A stretch of 64,000 nt of DNA from Archaeoglobales archaeon (GCA_030055525.1 JASFYJ010000002.1:127048-191047), one strand, 5' to 3'. Counted from the stretch's first letter, positions 52,338 to 62,756 are shown. The notes: generated from the letters alone by a model not told the origin. Program-made: numbers and translations.

Positions 52338-52694
52338 ATGAAAAAAAGGGTTCTTGTCGTTGAGGATGACTCGGCTGTTCTTGAAGCTGTTAGACTTATG
52401 CTTAAAGACGAATTTGAAGTGATAGTTGCAACAAACGGAATTGAAGCTGTCAGAATCTACGAGGCATACAAACCAGATCTTGTTCTAATGGACATAATGC
52501 TACCCACCATGGATGGTGTTGAGGCTACGAAAGAGATAACAAAGAGAGACAAGAACGCTAAAATAGTGGCAGTTACAGCATATGCAACGAAACGTGGGAA
52601 AGAAATATTAGACGCCGGAGCAAAAGAGGTTGTAGAAAAACCATTTACAAGGAAAAAATTGCTAGAAACTGTAAGGAAATATGCTGGAAGCTGA
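52338..52694 (+). CDS. CheY-like response regulator receiver protein
   Basis: Single receiver domain of 118 residues: VEDDSAVLEA with D10/D11, phospho-acceptor D52 in LVLMDIMLPT, VAVTAYAT and VEKPFTRKKL with the conserved Thr and Lys. No output domain. The start is ATG 52338, preceded by the ribosome site GGTGAT; an upstream TTG at 52314 adds eight unlikely residues. First gene of a regulator-FIST-kinase operon; its end overlaps the FIST gene by 14 bases. Confidence 0.93.
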   Translation: MKKRVLVVEDDSAVLEAVRLMLKDEFEVIVATNGIEAVRIYEAYKPDLVLMDIMLPTMDGVEATKEITKRDKNAKIVAVTAYATKRGKEILDAGAKEVVEKPFTRKKLLETVRKYAGS

Positions 52695-53673
52695 ACTCAT
52701 TAAACCTGAAGAATTGAACGAAATCGAGGCAAAAAGCGCTCTTTTTTTGGTTCCGGACTACATTCTAGCAGAATTTAAAAAAAGTTTTAATAAAATTAAG
52801 TCAAAAAATCTTTTCGGAGCTTCATTTCCGGCAATACTTTACGATGGAGAAGTATATTTCGATAGATTACTAGCTTTGACATTCGATTTTGAAGTTAAGG
52901 GATTTAGAGGTTGTGAATTTCCGGAAGTTGATATTAAAGATGCCGAAACGCTTTTGGTTTTTGGAGATGGAATGTGGAGCAACTTCGACGATATCCTAGA
53001 AAAAGTTTATCTGAAACTCGGGAATAAGGTTTCCTACCTAGGCGGTGGAGCAGGGAGCTTTTTATCTTCTACGAGCTATCTGTTCGATAAAAAAGGTTTC
53101 TTTTCTAAAGATGCCCTTTTTTTAGTTTTACCTTTTAAAACCAACTTTGCCTACGACCACGGATGGGAAACTACAGGTTACAGCTTCATATCAACTAAAA
53201 CTTCTGGTAGAAAGATCGAGGAGTTAGACTGGGTGGAGGCGTTCGAAACTTATCGTAGAACTTTGATGGAACTGGGCGTTGAATTATCCAAGGAAAACTT
53301 CTTCGAAATTTCGAAGTACTATCCCTTCGGTGTTATAAGAATGAAGAAGCATGTAGTAAGAGATCCAATATATCTAGAGGGAAACTCGATTGTTTGTGCA
53401 GGGAAAGTTGCGCAGAATCAGATCTTGGATCTTCTTTATGGCGAGAAGGAGAAAATAATCGAAGCAGCTAAGAAATGTTGCGAGAAAATTGAAAATAGAG
53501 AGATAGTTTTTGACTGCGTTTCAAGGCAAATTTTTCTTGAAAAGGATTTTGAAAAAGAAAAAAAGCTTTTTAGAGGTTGTTTTGGAGCTTTGACAATTGG
53601 TGAGGTTGCGTGCAGTAAGGGGTTTGCGGAGATTCTGAACAAAACCGTAGTTATAGGTGAATTTTATGTATAA
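52681..53673 (+). CDS. FIST-domain sensory protein
   Basis: A 330-residue soluble protein that fits the FIST N- and C-domain arrangement: LLVFGDGMWSNFDDILEKV, SYLGGGAGSF, and a C-terminal half with RDPIYLEGNSIVCAGKV, and near the end FRGCFGALTIGEVACSKGF. FIST domains are thought to bind small ligands, perhaps amino acids. Here it is a separate protein between a receiver and a kinase, so it probably feeds signals to the kinase. It overlaps both neighbours. Confidence 0.8.
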   Translation: MLEAELIKPEELNEIEAKSALFLVPDYILAEFKKSFNKIKSKNLFGASFPAILYDGEVYFDRLLALTFDFEVKGFRGCEFPEVDIKDAETLLVFGDGMWSNFDDILEKVYLKLGNKVSYLGGGAGSFLSSTSYLFDKKGFFSKDALFLVLPFKTNFAYDHGWETTGYSFISTKTSGRKIEELDWVEAFETYRRTLMELGVELSKENFFEISKYYPFGVIRMKKHVVRDPIYLEGNSIVCAGKVAQNQILDLLYGEKEKIIEAAKKCCEKIENREIVFDCVSRQIFLEKDFEKEKKLFRGCFGALTIGEVACSKGFAEILNKTVVIGEFYV

Positions 53674-54853
53674 AACAAAACTTTTTCTAAATTTGTATGA
53701 GCTTTCTAACATGATCCAGCCTAAGGATCCCAGAAGCTTGCTTTACGAGTTTGGCAGAGAGGTAATGTTAAGGTTCGATCTTGACTGTTTTTATGCCGAG
53801 ATGCCAGCCTTAAAAATTTCCATAAAAATTCCAGAGGCAATGGATTGTAGGAAAGAGAGCTTCTATGAAGGAAAGGCTGTAAAAATCTGGTTGAGTGGAG
53901 ATGCTGACGAATATATTAAAAAAAGTCTTGAAAAAGTTTTTGAAAAGCTTGATTCGTTTCTTTTCTACCTACTTTATCAGGAAGTATGGAAAAAATTGCT
54001 TGAAAGTCATGAGGATATCTTTATTTTAGCAGACGAAGAGGGTAAAGTAGTAGAGATGAACAAAAGAGCATCCGAAGTATTTGGTTTATTGGATAAGATA
54101 CCTGAAGAGTGCAAAAAGGATCTTTGCGAAAGAAACGGTAGAATTTACAGCATAAAATGGTACGATCTTGGTTTGTTCAAGGCTATAGTTGGGAGAGATG
54201 TGACTCAGATCGAAAAGGAAAGACTATTCCTCAAGGAGTTGAAAAGCATACTGGAGTTGATAAACAGAACTATGAGGCACGACATTACGAACGCCTTAAC
54301 TTCCTCGATAGCTTTCTTGGAGATCTTTGAAGATACCAAAAACCCAAATTTGCTTAAAAACGTCAGAAAGTCGCTAGACAGATGCTTGGATATAATCAAA
54401 AACATGCGAGCTTTCGAAGAATCCATAAGAAAGGGTGAAATCAAAGCTCTAGATGTTGTTGAAGTTGTAAGAAGCGTTTTGAAGAACTTCGAGTTTAATA
54501 TAGAAGTTCTTGTAGAAGATGAATGTAAAGTCATCGCCGATGAGGGGCTTTATACGGTAATCGAAAACATAGTACAGAATGCGATACAGCACAGCAACAC
54601 TGACAAGATAACGATAAAAATCAAAAAAATTAATGACGTCTGTGAAATCTCAATAGCAGACTATGGAAAGGGGATTCCGGATGAAATAAAGGAAAAGATA
54701 TTCGAGGAGGGTTTTAGCTATGGCGAAAAAGCGCAGAGCGGTTGGGGACTGTTTGTCGTTAAGCAGCTAGTCCATAGATATCATGGAGAGGTTTTTGTTG
54801 AAGATAACATCCCAAGGGGAGCCAAGTTCGTGATAAGACTTAAGTGCGTTTAA
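53666..54853 (+). CDS. Cytoplasmic PAS-type sensor histidine kinase
   Basis: The 395 residues start with a domain I do not recognise (about 1-105), continue with a PAS-like segment (EDIFILADEEGKVVEMNKRA), a dimerisation helix with the H-box NRTMRHDITNALTSSIAFLE, and a HATPase domain (YTVIENIVQNAIQHSN, DYGKGIPDEI, SGWGLFVVKQLVHRYHG). No membrane helix. The ATG at 53666 is taken because it overlaps the FIST stop; an ATG nine bases upstream is also possible. It likely phosphorylates the receiver protein at 52338. Confidence 0.88.
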   Translation: MYKTKLFLNLYELSNMIQPKDPRSLLYEFGREVMLRFDLDCFYAEMPALKISIKIPEAMDCRKESFYEGKAVKIWLSGDADEYIKKSLEKVFEKLDSFLFYLLYQEVWKKLLESHEDIFILADEEGKVVEMNKRASEVFGLLDKIPEECKKDLCERNGRIYSIKWYDLGLFKAIVGRDVTQIEKERLFLKELKSILELINRTMRHDITNALTSSIAFLEIFEDTKNPNLLKNVRKSLDRCLDIIKNMRAFEESIRKGEIKALDVVEVVRSVLKNFEFNIEVLVEDECKVIADEGLYTVIENIVQNAIQHSNTDKITIKIKKINDVCEISIADYGKGIPDEIKEKIFEEGFSYGEKAQSGWGLFVVKQLVHRYHGEVFVEDNIPRGAKFVIRLKCV

Positions 54854-54855
54854 AA

Positions 54856-56451
54856 TTAATTTTTATTTTTTGACTTTTTGTAATCCAAAGCTGCTTTTAC
54901 GAATCCCAGAAAGGCTGGAGATGGAGAAAGTGGACGAGATTTAAATTCTGGGTGGAATTGAGTTGCAAAAAAGAACTTGTGAGATGGTAATTCGATAATC
55001 TCAGCCAAATTTGATTCAGAAAACCCGCTAAATACTAGTCCTTGTCTTTCAAGCAAGCTTATGTAAGATGAATTCACTTCATACCTGTGCCTGTGTCTCT
55101 CATATATAACCTCTTTTCTGTAAAGTCTGTGAGCGACAGTGCCGGGCTTCAAGATTATTTTTTCCTCTCCAAGCCTCATTGTCCCTCCGAGTTCTTTCAC
55201 TCCCCTCTGTTCAGGCAGGAGATCTATAACGGGATTCTCTGTTTCAGCAATTTCACTACTGTTTGCATCCTTTATTCCAGCTACGTTCCTTGCGAATTCA
55301 ACTATTGCGAGCTGGAATCCAAAACATATTCCAAGGAACGGTATATTATTTTCTCTCGCATATTTTATTGCTCTTATCTTACCCTCAGCCCCCCTCTTCC
55401 CAAATCCTCCGGGCACAAGGATACCATCTACTTCAAAGACAACATCTCCTATTTTCTCCAGATCTTCACAATCAACCCATATGCAGTTTACTCTACATCC
55501 ATTTTCAACTCCTGCATGTCTTAAAGCTTCTCTGATGCTAAGATAAGCATCTCTAACGTCAACGTATTTGCCTACGATCGCTATGGCTACATCCTCTCTT
55601 AAGCTCTTCAACCTATTTACGAATTCTACCCAGCGTCCATTTTCTTCTTTGTAACTAAGTCTCAGCTTCTTTGAGATGTAAAGATCGAGTTTTTCTCTCT
55701 TAAATATCAGCGGAACCTCGTATATATCTTCAACGTCCTCGTTGCTTATAACTGCCTCAACCGGAACGTTGCAGAAGAGAGATATCTTCCTCTTTGTTGA
55801 ATCTTTAAGTCTCTCCTTGCACCTTCCAACTATAACATCAGGATGCAAGCCGAGCTCTCTCAACTCCTTAACGCTATGCTGTGTTGGCTTTGTTTTTTGC
55901 TCTCCATTTAAATCGATTGGAACTAATGTAACGTGGACAAGCAGAAAATCTTCCTCTTTTTCTTCATTGTGGATCTGTCTTATCGCTTCCAAGAAGGGCA
56001 TGCTCTCTATATCTCCAACTGTCCCTCCAACTTCGATCAAACAAATGTCTGCGTTGTTTTTCTTTGCAACGTTCCTTATCCAAGCTTTTATTTCATCCGT
56101 TACGTGAGGTATAATCTGAACAGTCTGGCCTAAATATTCTCCAGCTCTTTCTTTCTGAATTACTAATCTGTATATCTTACCTGTAGTAATGTTGTGTTCC
56201 CCTGTTAGTTCAACATCTATGAATCTCTCGTAATGCCCCAAATCTAGATCAACTTCCGTTCCATCTTTAAGTACAAAAACTTCACCATGCTGGAACGGAT
56301 TCATCGTTCCGGCATCGATGTTTATGTATGGGTCGATCTTTATTGGAACCACCCTGTAGCCCATGTCCACTAGTATCCTACCGATCGATGCGGATGTTAT
56401 TCCCTTGCCAAGACCACTCATAACTCCGCCGGTGATAACGATGTACTTCAT
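54856..56451 (-). CDS. pyrG: CTP synthase
   Basis: Makes CTP from UTP, ATP and glutamine. The 531 residues have the N-terminal amidoligase domain ([56 protein letters not shown]) and a C-terminal glutamine amidotransferase domain ([10 protein letters not shown], nucleophile in [23 protein letters not shown]). It is coupled to a 59-residue zinc protein gene whose stop overlaps its ATG. Confidence 0.97.
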   Translation of the reverse strand: MKYIVITGGVMSGLGKGITSASIGRILVDMGYRVVPIKIDPYINIDAGTMNPFQHGEVFVLKDGTEVDLDLGHYERFIDVELTGEHNITTGKIYRLVIQKERAGEYLGQTVQIIPHVTDEIKAWIRNVAKKNNADICLIEVGGTVGDIESMPFLEAIRQIHNEEKEEDFLLVHVTLVPIDLNGEQKTKPTQHSVKELRELGLHPDVIVGRCKERLKDSTKRKISLFCNVPVEAVISNEDVEDIYEVPLIFKREKLDLYISKKLRLSYKEENGRWVEFVNRLKSLREDVAIAIVGKYVDVRDAYLSIREALRHAGVENGCRVNCIWVDCEDLEKIGDVVFEVDGILVPGGFGKRGAEGKIRAIKYARENNIPFLGICFGFQLAIVEFARNVAGIKDANSSEIAETENPVIDLLPEQRGVKELGGTMRLGEEKIILKPGTVAHRLYRKEVIYERHRHRYEVNSSYISLLERQGLVFSGFSESNLAEIIELPSHKFFFATQFHPEFKSRPLSPSPAFLGFVKAALDYKKSKNKN

Positions 56452-56627
56452 TTGAGATCCTCCGGGAGAAGGTAGGGAATTCCTTCTTCGATTTTAAAAA
56501 TTGATCCGCAGCCTTTACAAATTAGCTTTCCAGTCAAAATCTCATCTTCGTTTTCCTCATCAATAGATACCTCAAAATCACCTTTACATTTGGGGCAACA
56601 GATTATTTCGAGCAGTTTCCTTCTCAT
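56448..56627 (-). CDS. Trm112-like small zinc protein, 59 residues
   Basis: A short minus-strand gene directly upstream of pyrG, its TGA overlapping the pyrG ATG. The product starts [20 protein letters not shown], has a second pair CKGC, and ends [16 protein letters not shown]. This is the Trm112/YcaR zinc-ribbon pattern. Trm112 proteins activate several methyltransferases acting on tRNA, rRNA and release factor. The coupling to pyrG suggests co-expression but not a shared pathway. Confidence 0.85.
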   Translation of the reverse strand: MRRKLLEIICCPKCKGDFEVSIDEENEDEILTGKLICKGCGSIFKIEEGIPYLLPEDLK

Positions 56628-56700
56628 AACTCATGAATGACATCAGGGAGATAAACTTTTTGCGAAAACGTTTAAATCTCATGCCAACATCAGAGCGAGG

Positions 56701-57903
56701 ATGAATCCAAAGCTCCAACTCTCAATGGCATTAAGCATGACTTTGCCTTGGATTCTGTCTCTGGCGTTCTCTGTGCACTATTTACCGGAACTCGAGGCCT
56801 TTTTAGCTGGTTTAGCAGTTGTTGGTGCAGCTTTTTTAATATCTTGGGCTGCTGAAACTGCAGAGATGGATATACCTAGATCTTTCAGCTTGGCTATCGT
56901 TGCTTTACTTGCCATACTACCTGAATATGCAGTTGACGCTTATTTTGCTTGGATGGCTGGAAAAGTTGGCGGAGACTATGTACATTATGCAACAGCAAAC
57001 ATGACTGGTGCAAATAGATTACTTATAGGTGTTGGCTGGAGTTTTGTGGCGATAACGGCTATTTACAGATTGAGAAAAGAGCTTAAAAAGAGTGAACTTG
57101 AACTTGATGATAGTTTAAATCTTGAAATAATTTTCTTATTGGCTGCGACGCTATACTCATTTAAGATACCGCTTACAGGAGAGATATCTGCCATAGATAG
57201 TCTCTTTCTAGTGTCCATGTACGTATTGTATCTATTTACTGCTATAAAATCAGAAAAAGAAGAATTTGAAGTCGTTGGCGTGCCCTGCTATCTATGCAGC
57301 TTTAGAAAAGAGAGAAGAAGAGCAACTGTGTTCATGATGTTTCTATACGCTGGTTTTGTAATCCTGATGAGCGTTGAGGCTTTTGCAGAAGGTCTGATTG
57401 GAACAGCAAGAAATTTGGGTATTGACGAATTTATAGTTGTGCAGTGGATTGCTCCACTTGCAAGTGAAGCTCCAGAGTTTATTGTAGCAATATATTTGGC
57501 AAACAGACTTCGAGTTTCTGCAAGTATTAACGCATTGATCTCTTCAAAAGTGAACCAGTGGAGCCTCTTGATTGGTACAATAGCTGTTATATACAGTATC
57601 TCTCTCCTCGAACTGAAGTCGCTACCTCTAGATGATAGGCAAAAGGAGGAGTTCTTGCTAACTGCCGCTCAATCACTCTTTGGGCTAGCTATAATAGTTG
57701 ATAAGCGTATCAACCTTTTCGAGGCGTTAGCTCTACTGTTCTTGTTCCTAATTCAACTCGTCTTTCCATCAGTTTCAATGAGATATATAATAAGTTTCTT
57801 ATACATAGCAATTGCAATCCCAATCATGCTGAGGAAATCAAGTGAGGTGATAAAAGCCTTAGATTATGTTTCAAAAGTTGCAAAGAAATCGAAAAGAGAT
57901 TAA
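56701..57903 (+). CDS. CaCA-family cation (Na+/Ca2+-like) exchanger
   Basis: Integral membrane protein of 400 residues with about 11 hydrophobic segments and a charged central loop (about 190-220, with CYLCSFRKERRR). The two alpha repeats are recognisable: LPEYAVDAYFAWMAG with ANMTGANRLLIGVGW, and APLASEAPEFIVAIYLAN with ALISSKVNQWSLLIG, each with the acidic residue of the ion site. It exchanges a divalent cation for Na+ or H+; the ion is not predictable. Convergent with the thermosome gene. Confidence 0.88.
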   Translation: MNPKLQLSMALSMTLPWILSLAFSVHYLPELEAFLAGLAVVGAAFLISWAAETAEMDIPRSFSLAIVALLAILPEYAVDAYFAWMAGKVGGDYVHYATANMTGANRLLIGVGWSFVAITAIYRLRKELKKSELELDDSLNLEIIFLLAATLYSFKIPLTGEISAIDSLFLVSMYVLYLFTAIKSEKEEFEVVGVPCYLCSFRKERRRATVFMMFLYAGFVILMSVEAFAEGLIGTARNLGIDEFIVVQWIAPLASEAPEFIVAIYLANRLRVSASINALISSKVNQWSLLIGTIAVIYSISLLELKSLPLDDRQKEEFLLTAAQSLFGLAIIVDKRINLFEALALLFLFLIQLVFPSVSMRYIISFLYIAIAIPIMLRKSSEVIKALDYVSKVAKKSKRD

Positions 57904-57908
57904 AAAAT

Positions 57909-59567
57909 TTAGTCTGAATCTGAGGAGGAGCTCTCCTCTTCTTCTTCACCACTCTTGCTTTCAGTCTTCTCGCTACCGCCTTTTTCGCCACCCTTCGCTG
58001 CGATCACATCATCAATTCTTAGGATCATTATTGCTACTTCTGTAGCGCTACTTATTGCTTGGGTTTTCACTTTAAGTGGCTCGATTACACCTTTTGCGAA
58101 CATGTCTGCTGCTTTGCCAGAGAAGACGTCTACACCATATGTGGTTTTTCCTTCTCCATGAGCTTTCCTGAGCTCCACCAGTATATCTATTGCATCAAGT
58201 CCTGCATTCTCAGCTAGAGACCTTGGAATCACTTCCAAAGCTGATGCAAAAGCTTCTGCAGCTAGCTGTTCTCTGCCACCAAGCGTTGGCGCCCATTCCC
58301 TTAGCCTCAAGCTGACTTCGATCTCTGGTGCTCCACCACCAGCAACGACTTTGCCACTTTCAATTGTACTCTTAACGACCTTTATCGCATCGGTGATGTT
58401 TCTCTCTACCTCATCAACCACATGTTCGCTTCCACCCCTCACCAGTATCGTTACAGCCTTTGGATTCTTGCATCCTGTAACGAAAACCATCTTTTCATCG
58501 CCGACCTTTCTTTCTTCGACAAGCTCAGCTTCTCCAAGATCCTCCGGCTTTATATCTCTGAGATCTGTGAGTATCTTCGCTCCAGTAGCCTTCGCAAGCT
58601 TTTCAATATCGCTCTGCTTAACCCTCCTAACTGCAAGAATTCCGGCTTTTGCCAAGTAGTACTGTGCAAGGTCATCTATTCCCTTCTGGCAGAAAACGAC
58701 GTTTGCACCAGCTTTCGCTATCTTGTCTACCATCTCTTTGACCATCCTCTCTTCCTGCTCCACGAACAACTTTATCTGATCTGGATCTGTAATCCTTATC
58801 TCTGCATCAATTTCCGTCTCTTTAACTTCCAAGGCTGCTTTCAAAACGGCAATCTTTGCATTCTTAACCCTTTTCGGCATCCCTGGATGCACAACTTCTT
58901 TATCGATCACTATGCCATCTACGAGCATTGTATCCTGAACGCTTCCACCCTGTCTCTTTTCAAGCTTTATGTTGTCTTCATCTACGTAGTACTTTCCATC
59001 CTTCTTTTCGGCAACCTTTCTTACAGCTTCAACCACTAAGCTTGCTAGCTTGCTAACCGCAAGTTCGGAATGCTTGCCTGTGATAGCAGTTGCAGCTACC
59101 TTCTTGAGCATCTCAACATCATTTGCATCAACCGTAATAGCGATATTGTTGAGTATCTCTATCGCTTTAGCTGCAGCTAATCTGTAACCTCTTGTAATAG
59201 CTGTTGGATGAATATCCTGATCAAGCAACTCCTCAGCCTTCTTCAGCAACTCCCCAGCTATAACAACAGCTGTAGTTGTACCGTCTCCAACCTCGTTGTC
59301 TTGCGTTTTTGCAACCTCTATCACCATCTTAGCAGCTGGATGTTCAACGTCCATCTCCTTCAGGATTGTAACTCCATCGTTCGTGATAACAACATCTCCA
59401 AGGCTATCTACAAGCATCTTGTCCATCCCTTTAGGCCCAAGGGTGCTCCTTACAGCTTCAGCAATAACCCTTGCAGCCATTATGTTCATCCTCTGCGCAT
59501 CTCTACCAACTGTCCTCTGCGTACCTTCCTTCAGTATCAACACAGGTGTACCCTGCAGCGTAGCCAT
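57909..59567 (-). CDS. thsA: Thermosome subunit (group II chaperonin)
   Basis: ATP-driven folding chamber subunit of 552 residues. Signatures: [40 protein letters not shown] phosphate loop (DGTTT), [20 protein letters not shown], and [20 protein letters not shown]. The C-terminus is a Ser/Glu-rich tail (from about 527) instead of the usual GGM repeats. A strong promoter (CTTATATAG on the minus strand, 59605-59613) and a GGAGGTG site precede it. Its heat regulation is probable, but no CTAAC-N5-GTTAG site is seen here. Confidence 0.97.
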   Translation of the reverse strand: MATLQGTPVLILKEGTQRTVGRDAQRMNIMAARVIAEAVRSTLGPKGMDKMLVDSLGDVVITNDGVTILKEMDVEHPAAKMVIEVAKTQDNEVGDGTTTAVVIAGELLKKAEELLDQDIHPTAITRGYRLAAAKAIEILNNIAITVDANDVEMLKKVAATAITGKHSELAVSKLASLVVEAVRKVAEKKDGKYYVDEDNIKLEKRQGGSVQDTMLVDGIVIDKEVVHPGMPKRVKNAKIAVLKAALEVKETEIDAEIRITDPDQIKLFVEQEERMVKEMVDKIAKAGANVVFCQKGIDDLAQYYLAKAGILAVRRVKQSDIEKLAKATGAKILTDLRDIKPEDLGEAELVEERKVGDEKMVFVTGCKNPKAVTILVRGGSEHVVDEVERNITDAIKVVKSTIESGKVVAGGGAPEIEVSLRLREWAPTLGGREQLAAEAFASALEVIPRSLAENAGLDAIDILVELRKAHGEGKTTYGVDVFSGKAADMFAKGVIEPLKVKTQAISSATEVAIMILRIDDVIAAKGGEKGGSEKTESKSGEEEEESSSSDSD

Positions 59568-59604
59568 TCAACCACCTCCTGCAGATTTGAGTGGATAGGT
59601 ACTT

Positions 59605-59613
59605 CTATATAAG
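59605..59613 (-). promoter_or_regulatory. Thermosome TATA box
   Basis: CTTATATAG on the minus strand, preceded by a purine-rich BRE-like CGAAACC. The start of transcription is predicted near 59582, about 15 bases before the ATG; the leader carries the ribosome site AGGAGGTG at 59573-59580, so this transcript is not leaderless. Confidence 0.75.
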
Positions 59614-59642
59614 GGTTTCGTGACAAAGTGTAGCAGTAAAAG

Positions 59643-59993
59643 TTAGGTTTTACCTGTAACGTTTTTTATAGCTTCAATAACTTCTCTCCTTGTGAAAGGT
59701 TTCTTTAATATAAAATCTGCTCCAGCTTCAAGGATCTGATCGCCTTTTGCCGTAGCATAAGCTGTAATCGCTATGATCTTTACATTTGGGTCTATTTTCT
59801 TTATCTCTGCTGTGGCCTTTATCCCATCCATAAGCGGCATCATGATATCCATGAGTACAACTTCTGGTCTCTCTTCACAGAAAATTTTTATAGCTTCTCT
59901 TCCATTAGATGCCTCAACAATAACGTAGTTTTTAAGCATGATCTTAAGGATCTCGCGCATTGCTATTTCATCGTCCACAATGAGTATCTTCAT
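59643..59993 (-). CDS. CheY-like response regulator receiver protein
   Basis: Third stand-alone receiver of the window, 116 residues. D7/D8, phospho-acceptor D49 (VVLMDIMMP), T77 and K98 are present. It is very similar to the receiver at 52338 (both have VxxMDIM-P-MDG, AxTAYAT and KPFTR), which suggests recent paralogy and perhaps a shared kinase or target. No kinase gene is adjacent. Confidence 0.92.
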   Translation of the reverse strand: MKILIVDDEIAMREILKIMLKNYVIVEASNGREAIKIFCEERPEVVLMDIMMPLMDGIKATAEIKKIDPNVKIIAITAYATAKGDQILEAGADFILKKPFTRREVIEAIKNVTGKT

Positions 59994-60085
59994 GTTAGCA
60001 GTTAGATGTTTAGATTTGAAATATTTTGTTAAACAGTATTTCTCACTAAAATTTATATTGATAATAAAAGATTGAGTTTGTATCG

Positions 60086-60688
60086 CTAACTCCTCAAATT
60101 CTTTGTAGCTTCCGCAAGTTCTTTTATCCTTTTGGCAAGTGGAGCTACGGAATTTTTTGCTATTTCATCTTTTTTTACGCTTCTCCATCCAGTATCTCCT
60201 TGAATAACGCCTACAACGAAAGCACCTTGACTTATAGGATTATCCGTAATTCCAGCGATTATCCAGCCCTGACTTATGGCGTAAACTATTAGACTCATGA
60301 TCGCAAATTCAGCTCCGCCGTGTCTTAAGCCTGAAGTTACAATGGGTGCGAAGATTTTATTCTTCAGCTTCATGTCGCTCATCTTTGCCATCCTGCTTCT
60401 GTCCATCAGATTTTTAACTAATCCAGAGACGTTTCCGAAGTAAGTTGGAGTACCAATCACTATCACATCTGCCTCCTCCATCCTCCTCAAAACGACAAAT
60501 ATGTCATCTTTCTGGCTGCATTCACCTTTAAGGCATGCATCGCAACCTTTGCAGGTAGAGATGTTGTAGTTGTAAAGATCCAAAATTTCAGAATTGATTT
60601 CCAATTTTTTTAGCTCTTCAGCTAATATTTCAAGCAGAAACCTCGTGTTTCTATTCTTTGGGCTTCCGTTTATCAGGAGGGCTTTCAT
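60086..60688 (-). CDS. Iron-sulfur flavoprotein / NADPH-dependent FMN reductase family
   Basis: Flavodoxin-fold protein of 200 residues. LLINGSPKNRNTRFLLE is the FMN phosphate loop; the compact CKGCDACLKGEC (about residues 46-57) would bind a [4Fe-4S] cluster, as in iron-sulfur flavoproteins of anaerobic archaea. IGTPTYFGNVSGLVKNLMDR is conserved. It probably moves electrons from ferredoxin in oxygen or stress defence; the partner is unknown. It precedes no related gene. Confidence 0.87.
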   Translation of the reverse strand: MKALLINGSPKNRNTRFLLEILAEELKKLEINSEILDLYNYNISTCKGCDACLKGECSQKDDIFVVLRRMEEADVIVIGTPTYFGNVSGLVKNLMDRSRMAKMSDMKLKNKIFAPIVTSGLRHGGAEFAIMSLIVYAISQGWIIAGITDNPISQGAFVVGVIQGDTGWRSVKKDEIAKNSVAPLAKRIKELAEATKNLRS

Positions 60689-60709
60689 GATTGACTAAGA
60701 TCTTTCTGA

Positions 60710-62515
60710 TTATTTAAGCGTTGCCAAAACCTCCGCCCCTTTCACAGTTTCACATTCGTTGCACCTTACGATAGGTCGGGGGTTCACGATACTACCCTTC
60801 AATCTATAACTTATCTCTGAAACATCTTCTGGCTTCAAAACGACTTTCCAGGACAAAGTTTTGTAGTTTGAGTCTTCTATTTCAGCTTCGGCTTCAACAG
60901 TACCGTTGCAGAGCTCGTATATCTCCATTTCTACTCTAGATTTTGAGAAGTTGTGAATGAAGAGTTTAACGTCTTTGTACCCGTCCATCTCTTTGATTAC
61001 TCTTTCTACATAAACGTATCCCATAATTCTCGCAAGTATTTTTTCGTAGTTCGGTACTTCCTTGTCTAATATCTCAGCAGCTTTTTTCGCAATTAGAGGA
61101 ATTATTTTTGTTATCTCCTCCTCCTTCTTTTTTTTCATTTTCTGCTTTTCTTTTCTATCAAGGTACTCCTTGAGCCTCCTACCTACCTCTTGAATAGCAA
61201 GTTTTGCCTCTTCCATTATTTCAACAATTTCTGCAATTGCCTCCTTCGATTCACTCGTGTATGGAACGTTGGTTGAAGCAAGATGTATAAGCACAACCAT
61301 CGGTGCGGAAGGTAACTCGCCTATGTTCTGGTTAATTCCGTAATTTTTCCAGTTGATCATCTCTACAACCTTTGTAAGCGCACAACCACTTTGCTGATAA
61401 AGCAGTGGTATCTTGTTTGCATACCTTAAAATTATCGCTTTATCAGCATCGATCTCTCCTCCATAAGCCAAGCCAACCTCAATTAAAAAAGGATGCCCCG
61501 AATAGACTTTTGGTTTTCTTGTCACAGCCGCTACAAACTCGGGTTTGAACCTTAAAAGCAGACTTTTTTCAAGGTTCTTGTCTCCAATCGGTAGAAGGCA
61601 GTCCGTTGGTGGAGGTAGCAGATCTACTTGCTTAAAAGCTTTGATCAAAGCTTCAGCTTGCTCTCTCTTAAGCTCTTTTGGATCTTCTTCTCCAGTGAGA
61701 TTAGCAGCGCTGAGGATGCTTTCGGCAATCTTGTCTCCTACTCTTACAAACTCTTCTTTCAAAAAAGATCTTAGATTTTTTTCTTTTGTATCTCTAAGCA
61801 TTTGAATCAGCTTGCCTAACTCGATTCCATGTGGATGAGGTTTGATGGCCCTTGGTAGTTTTGGAACCTCTTCAATTAGTCTTTCAAACTCGTGTACAGT
61901 TCCATCAGGTTCTACAAAGGTTATTCTTGCGTATGGGTTTACAATTGCCGTCTCTTTTAGATATTCGTATACACTTTGCTTTCTTTCCTTAACGTAATTT
62001 CCAGCAATTTCCAGCTCTATTCTTGTTCCGTGAGACATAAACCATTCTTCTTCTTTTTCCTCTACTATTTCAGGCTCGTTCTTCTTTGTGTTTATGTATA
62101 GTGTAACGCTGTAAGCCTTACTACCTTTTACTCTGGAAATTATCTTAGCTGGCTTTCCAGTAGTCAGTTGAGCGTAAAGAATCGCTCCAGAAATCCCTAT
62201 CCCTTGTTGTCCTCTACTTTGTTTTATTTCGTGAAACCTTGAACCGTACAGGAGTTTTCCAAATACCTTCGGTAAAAACTCCCTTTCTATTCCAGGCCCA
62301 TTATCTTCAACTATAATTTTATAATTTTCTCCAATTTTAGAAATTCTGACGTATATATCTGGCAGTATCCCCTCGTCCTCACAAGCGTCAAGTGAATTAT
62401 CAACTGCCTCTTTTACGACGGTAACCAGAGCTTTTGATGGGTTTGTGTATCCTAATACATGCTTGTTCTTTTCAAAAAATTCGGCAACGCTGATCTCTCT
62501 ACTTCTGGAACTCAT
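60710..62515 (-). CDS. top6B: DNA topoisomerase VI subunit B
   Basis: ATPase subunit of the type IIB topoisomerase. The 601 residues contain the GHKL motifs (VKEAVDNSLDACEDEGI, VEDNGPGIEREFLPKVFGK, QSRGQQGIGISGAILYAQL), a helix-two-turn-helix region, and the transducer domain with the switch lysine segment. A C-terminal extension carries VRCNECETVKGAE. The catalytic subunit gene top6A, often next to top6B, is not in the window. Its ATG overlaps the RAM-domain gene stop by four bases. Confidence 0.96.
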   Translation of the reverse strand: MSSRSREISVAEFFEKNKHVLGYTNPSKALVTVVKEAVDNSLDACEDEGILPDIYVRISKIGENYKIIVEDNGPGIEREFLPKVFGKLLYGSRFHEIKQSRGQQGIGISGAILYAQLTTGKPAKIISRVKGSKAYSVTLYINTKKNEPEIVEEKEEEWFMSHGTRIELEIAGNYVKERKQSVYEYLKETAIVNPYARITFVEPDGTVHEFERLIEEVPKLPRAIKPHPHGIELGKLIQMLRDTKEKNLRSFLKEEFVRVGDKIAESILSAANLTGEEDPKELKREQAEALIKAFKQVDLLPPPTDCLLPIGDKNLEKSLLLRFKPEFVAAVTRKPKVYSGHPFLIEVGLAYGGEIDADKAIILRYANKIPLLYQQSGCALTKVVEMINWKNYGINQNIGELPSAPMVVLIHLASTNVPYTSESKEAIAEIVEIMEEAKLAIQEVGRRLKEYLDRKEKQKMKKKKEEEITKIIPLIAKKAAEILDKEVPNYEKILARIMGYVYVERVIKEMDGYKDVKLFIHNFSKSRVEMEIYELCNGTVEAEAEIEDSNYKTLSWKVVLKPEDVSEISYRLKGSIVNPRPIVRCNECETVKGAEVLATLK

Positions 62516-62742
62516 ATTTCTGCTCCGACTACTGTGTGAGTCTTATATACTCCCTCTATAGCCCTCAACTCGTCGACGGTTTTATTCAACTCCGAAAGAG
62601 TTGGTGCGTCAATGATTACTACGAAATCGAACTCGCCAAAGACGTGGTACACTTCCCTTATATATTTCTTGTTTTTTGATTCGATATAAAAGTTTCTCTC
62701 TTTTCCAGGAACCACACTAACCATCGTTACACCAATTACCAT
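62512..62742 (-). CDS. Stand-alone RAM (Lrp/AsnC ligand-binding) domain protein
   Basis: A 76-residue protein that consists only of the amino-acid-binding/oligomerisation domain of Lrp/AsnC regulators: MVSVVPGKERNFYIESK, VYHVFGEFDFVVIIDAP, and LRAIEGVYKTHTVVGAEI. There is no DNA-binding helix-turn-helix. Such proteins may tune partner Lrp regulators. An ATG at 62799 would extend it by 19 residues, but ATG 62742 begins the conserved strand and lies about 21-25 bases from a TATA-like sequence at 62758-62768. It is co-transcribed with top6B. Confidence 0.8.
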   Translation of the reverse strand: MVIGVTMVSVVPGKERNFYIESKNKKYIREVYHVFGEFDFVVIIDAPTLSELNKTVDELRAIEGVYKTHTVVGAEI

Positions 62743-62756
62743 AAAAGAAGTGATTA

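Noticed and set aside
57955..59612. Plus-strand ORFs of 68-205 codons opposite the thermosome gene
   Set aside because: Shadows of a highly conserved coding sequence on the minus strand.
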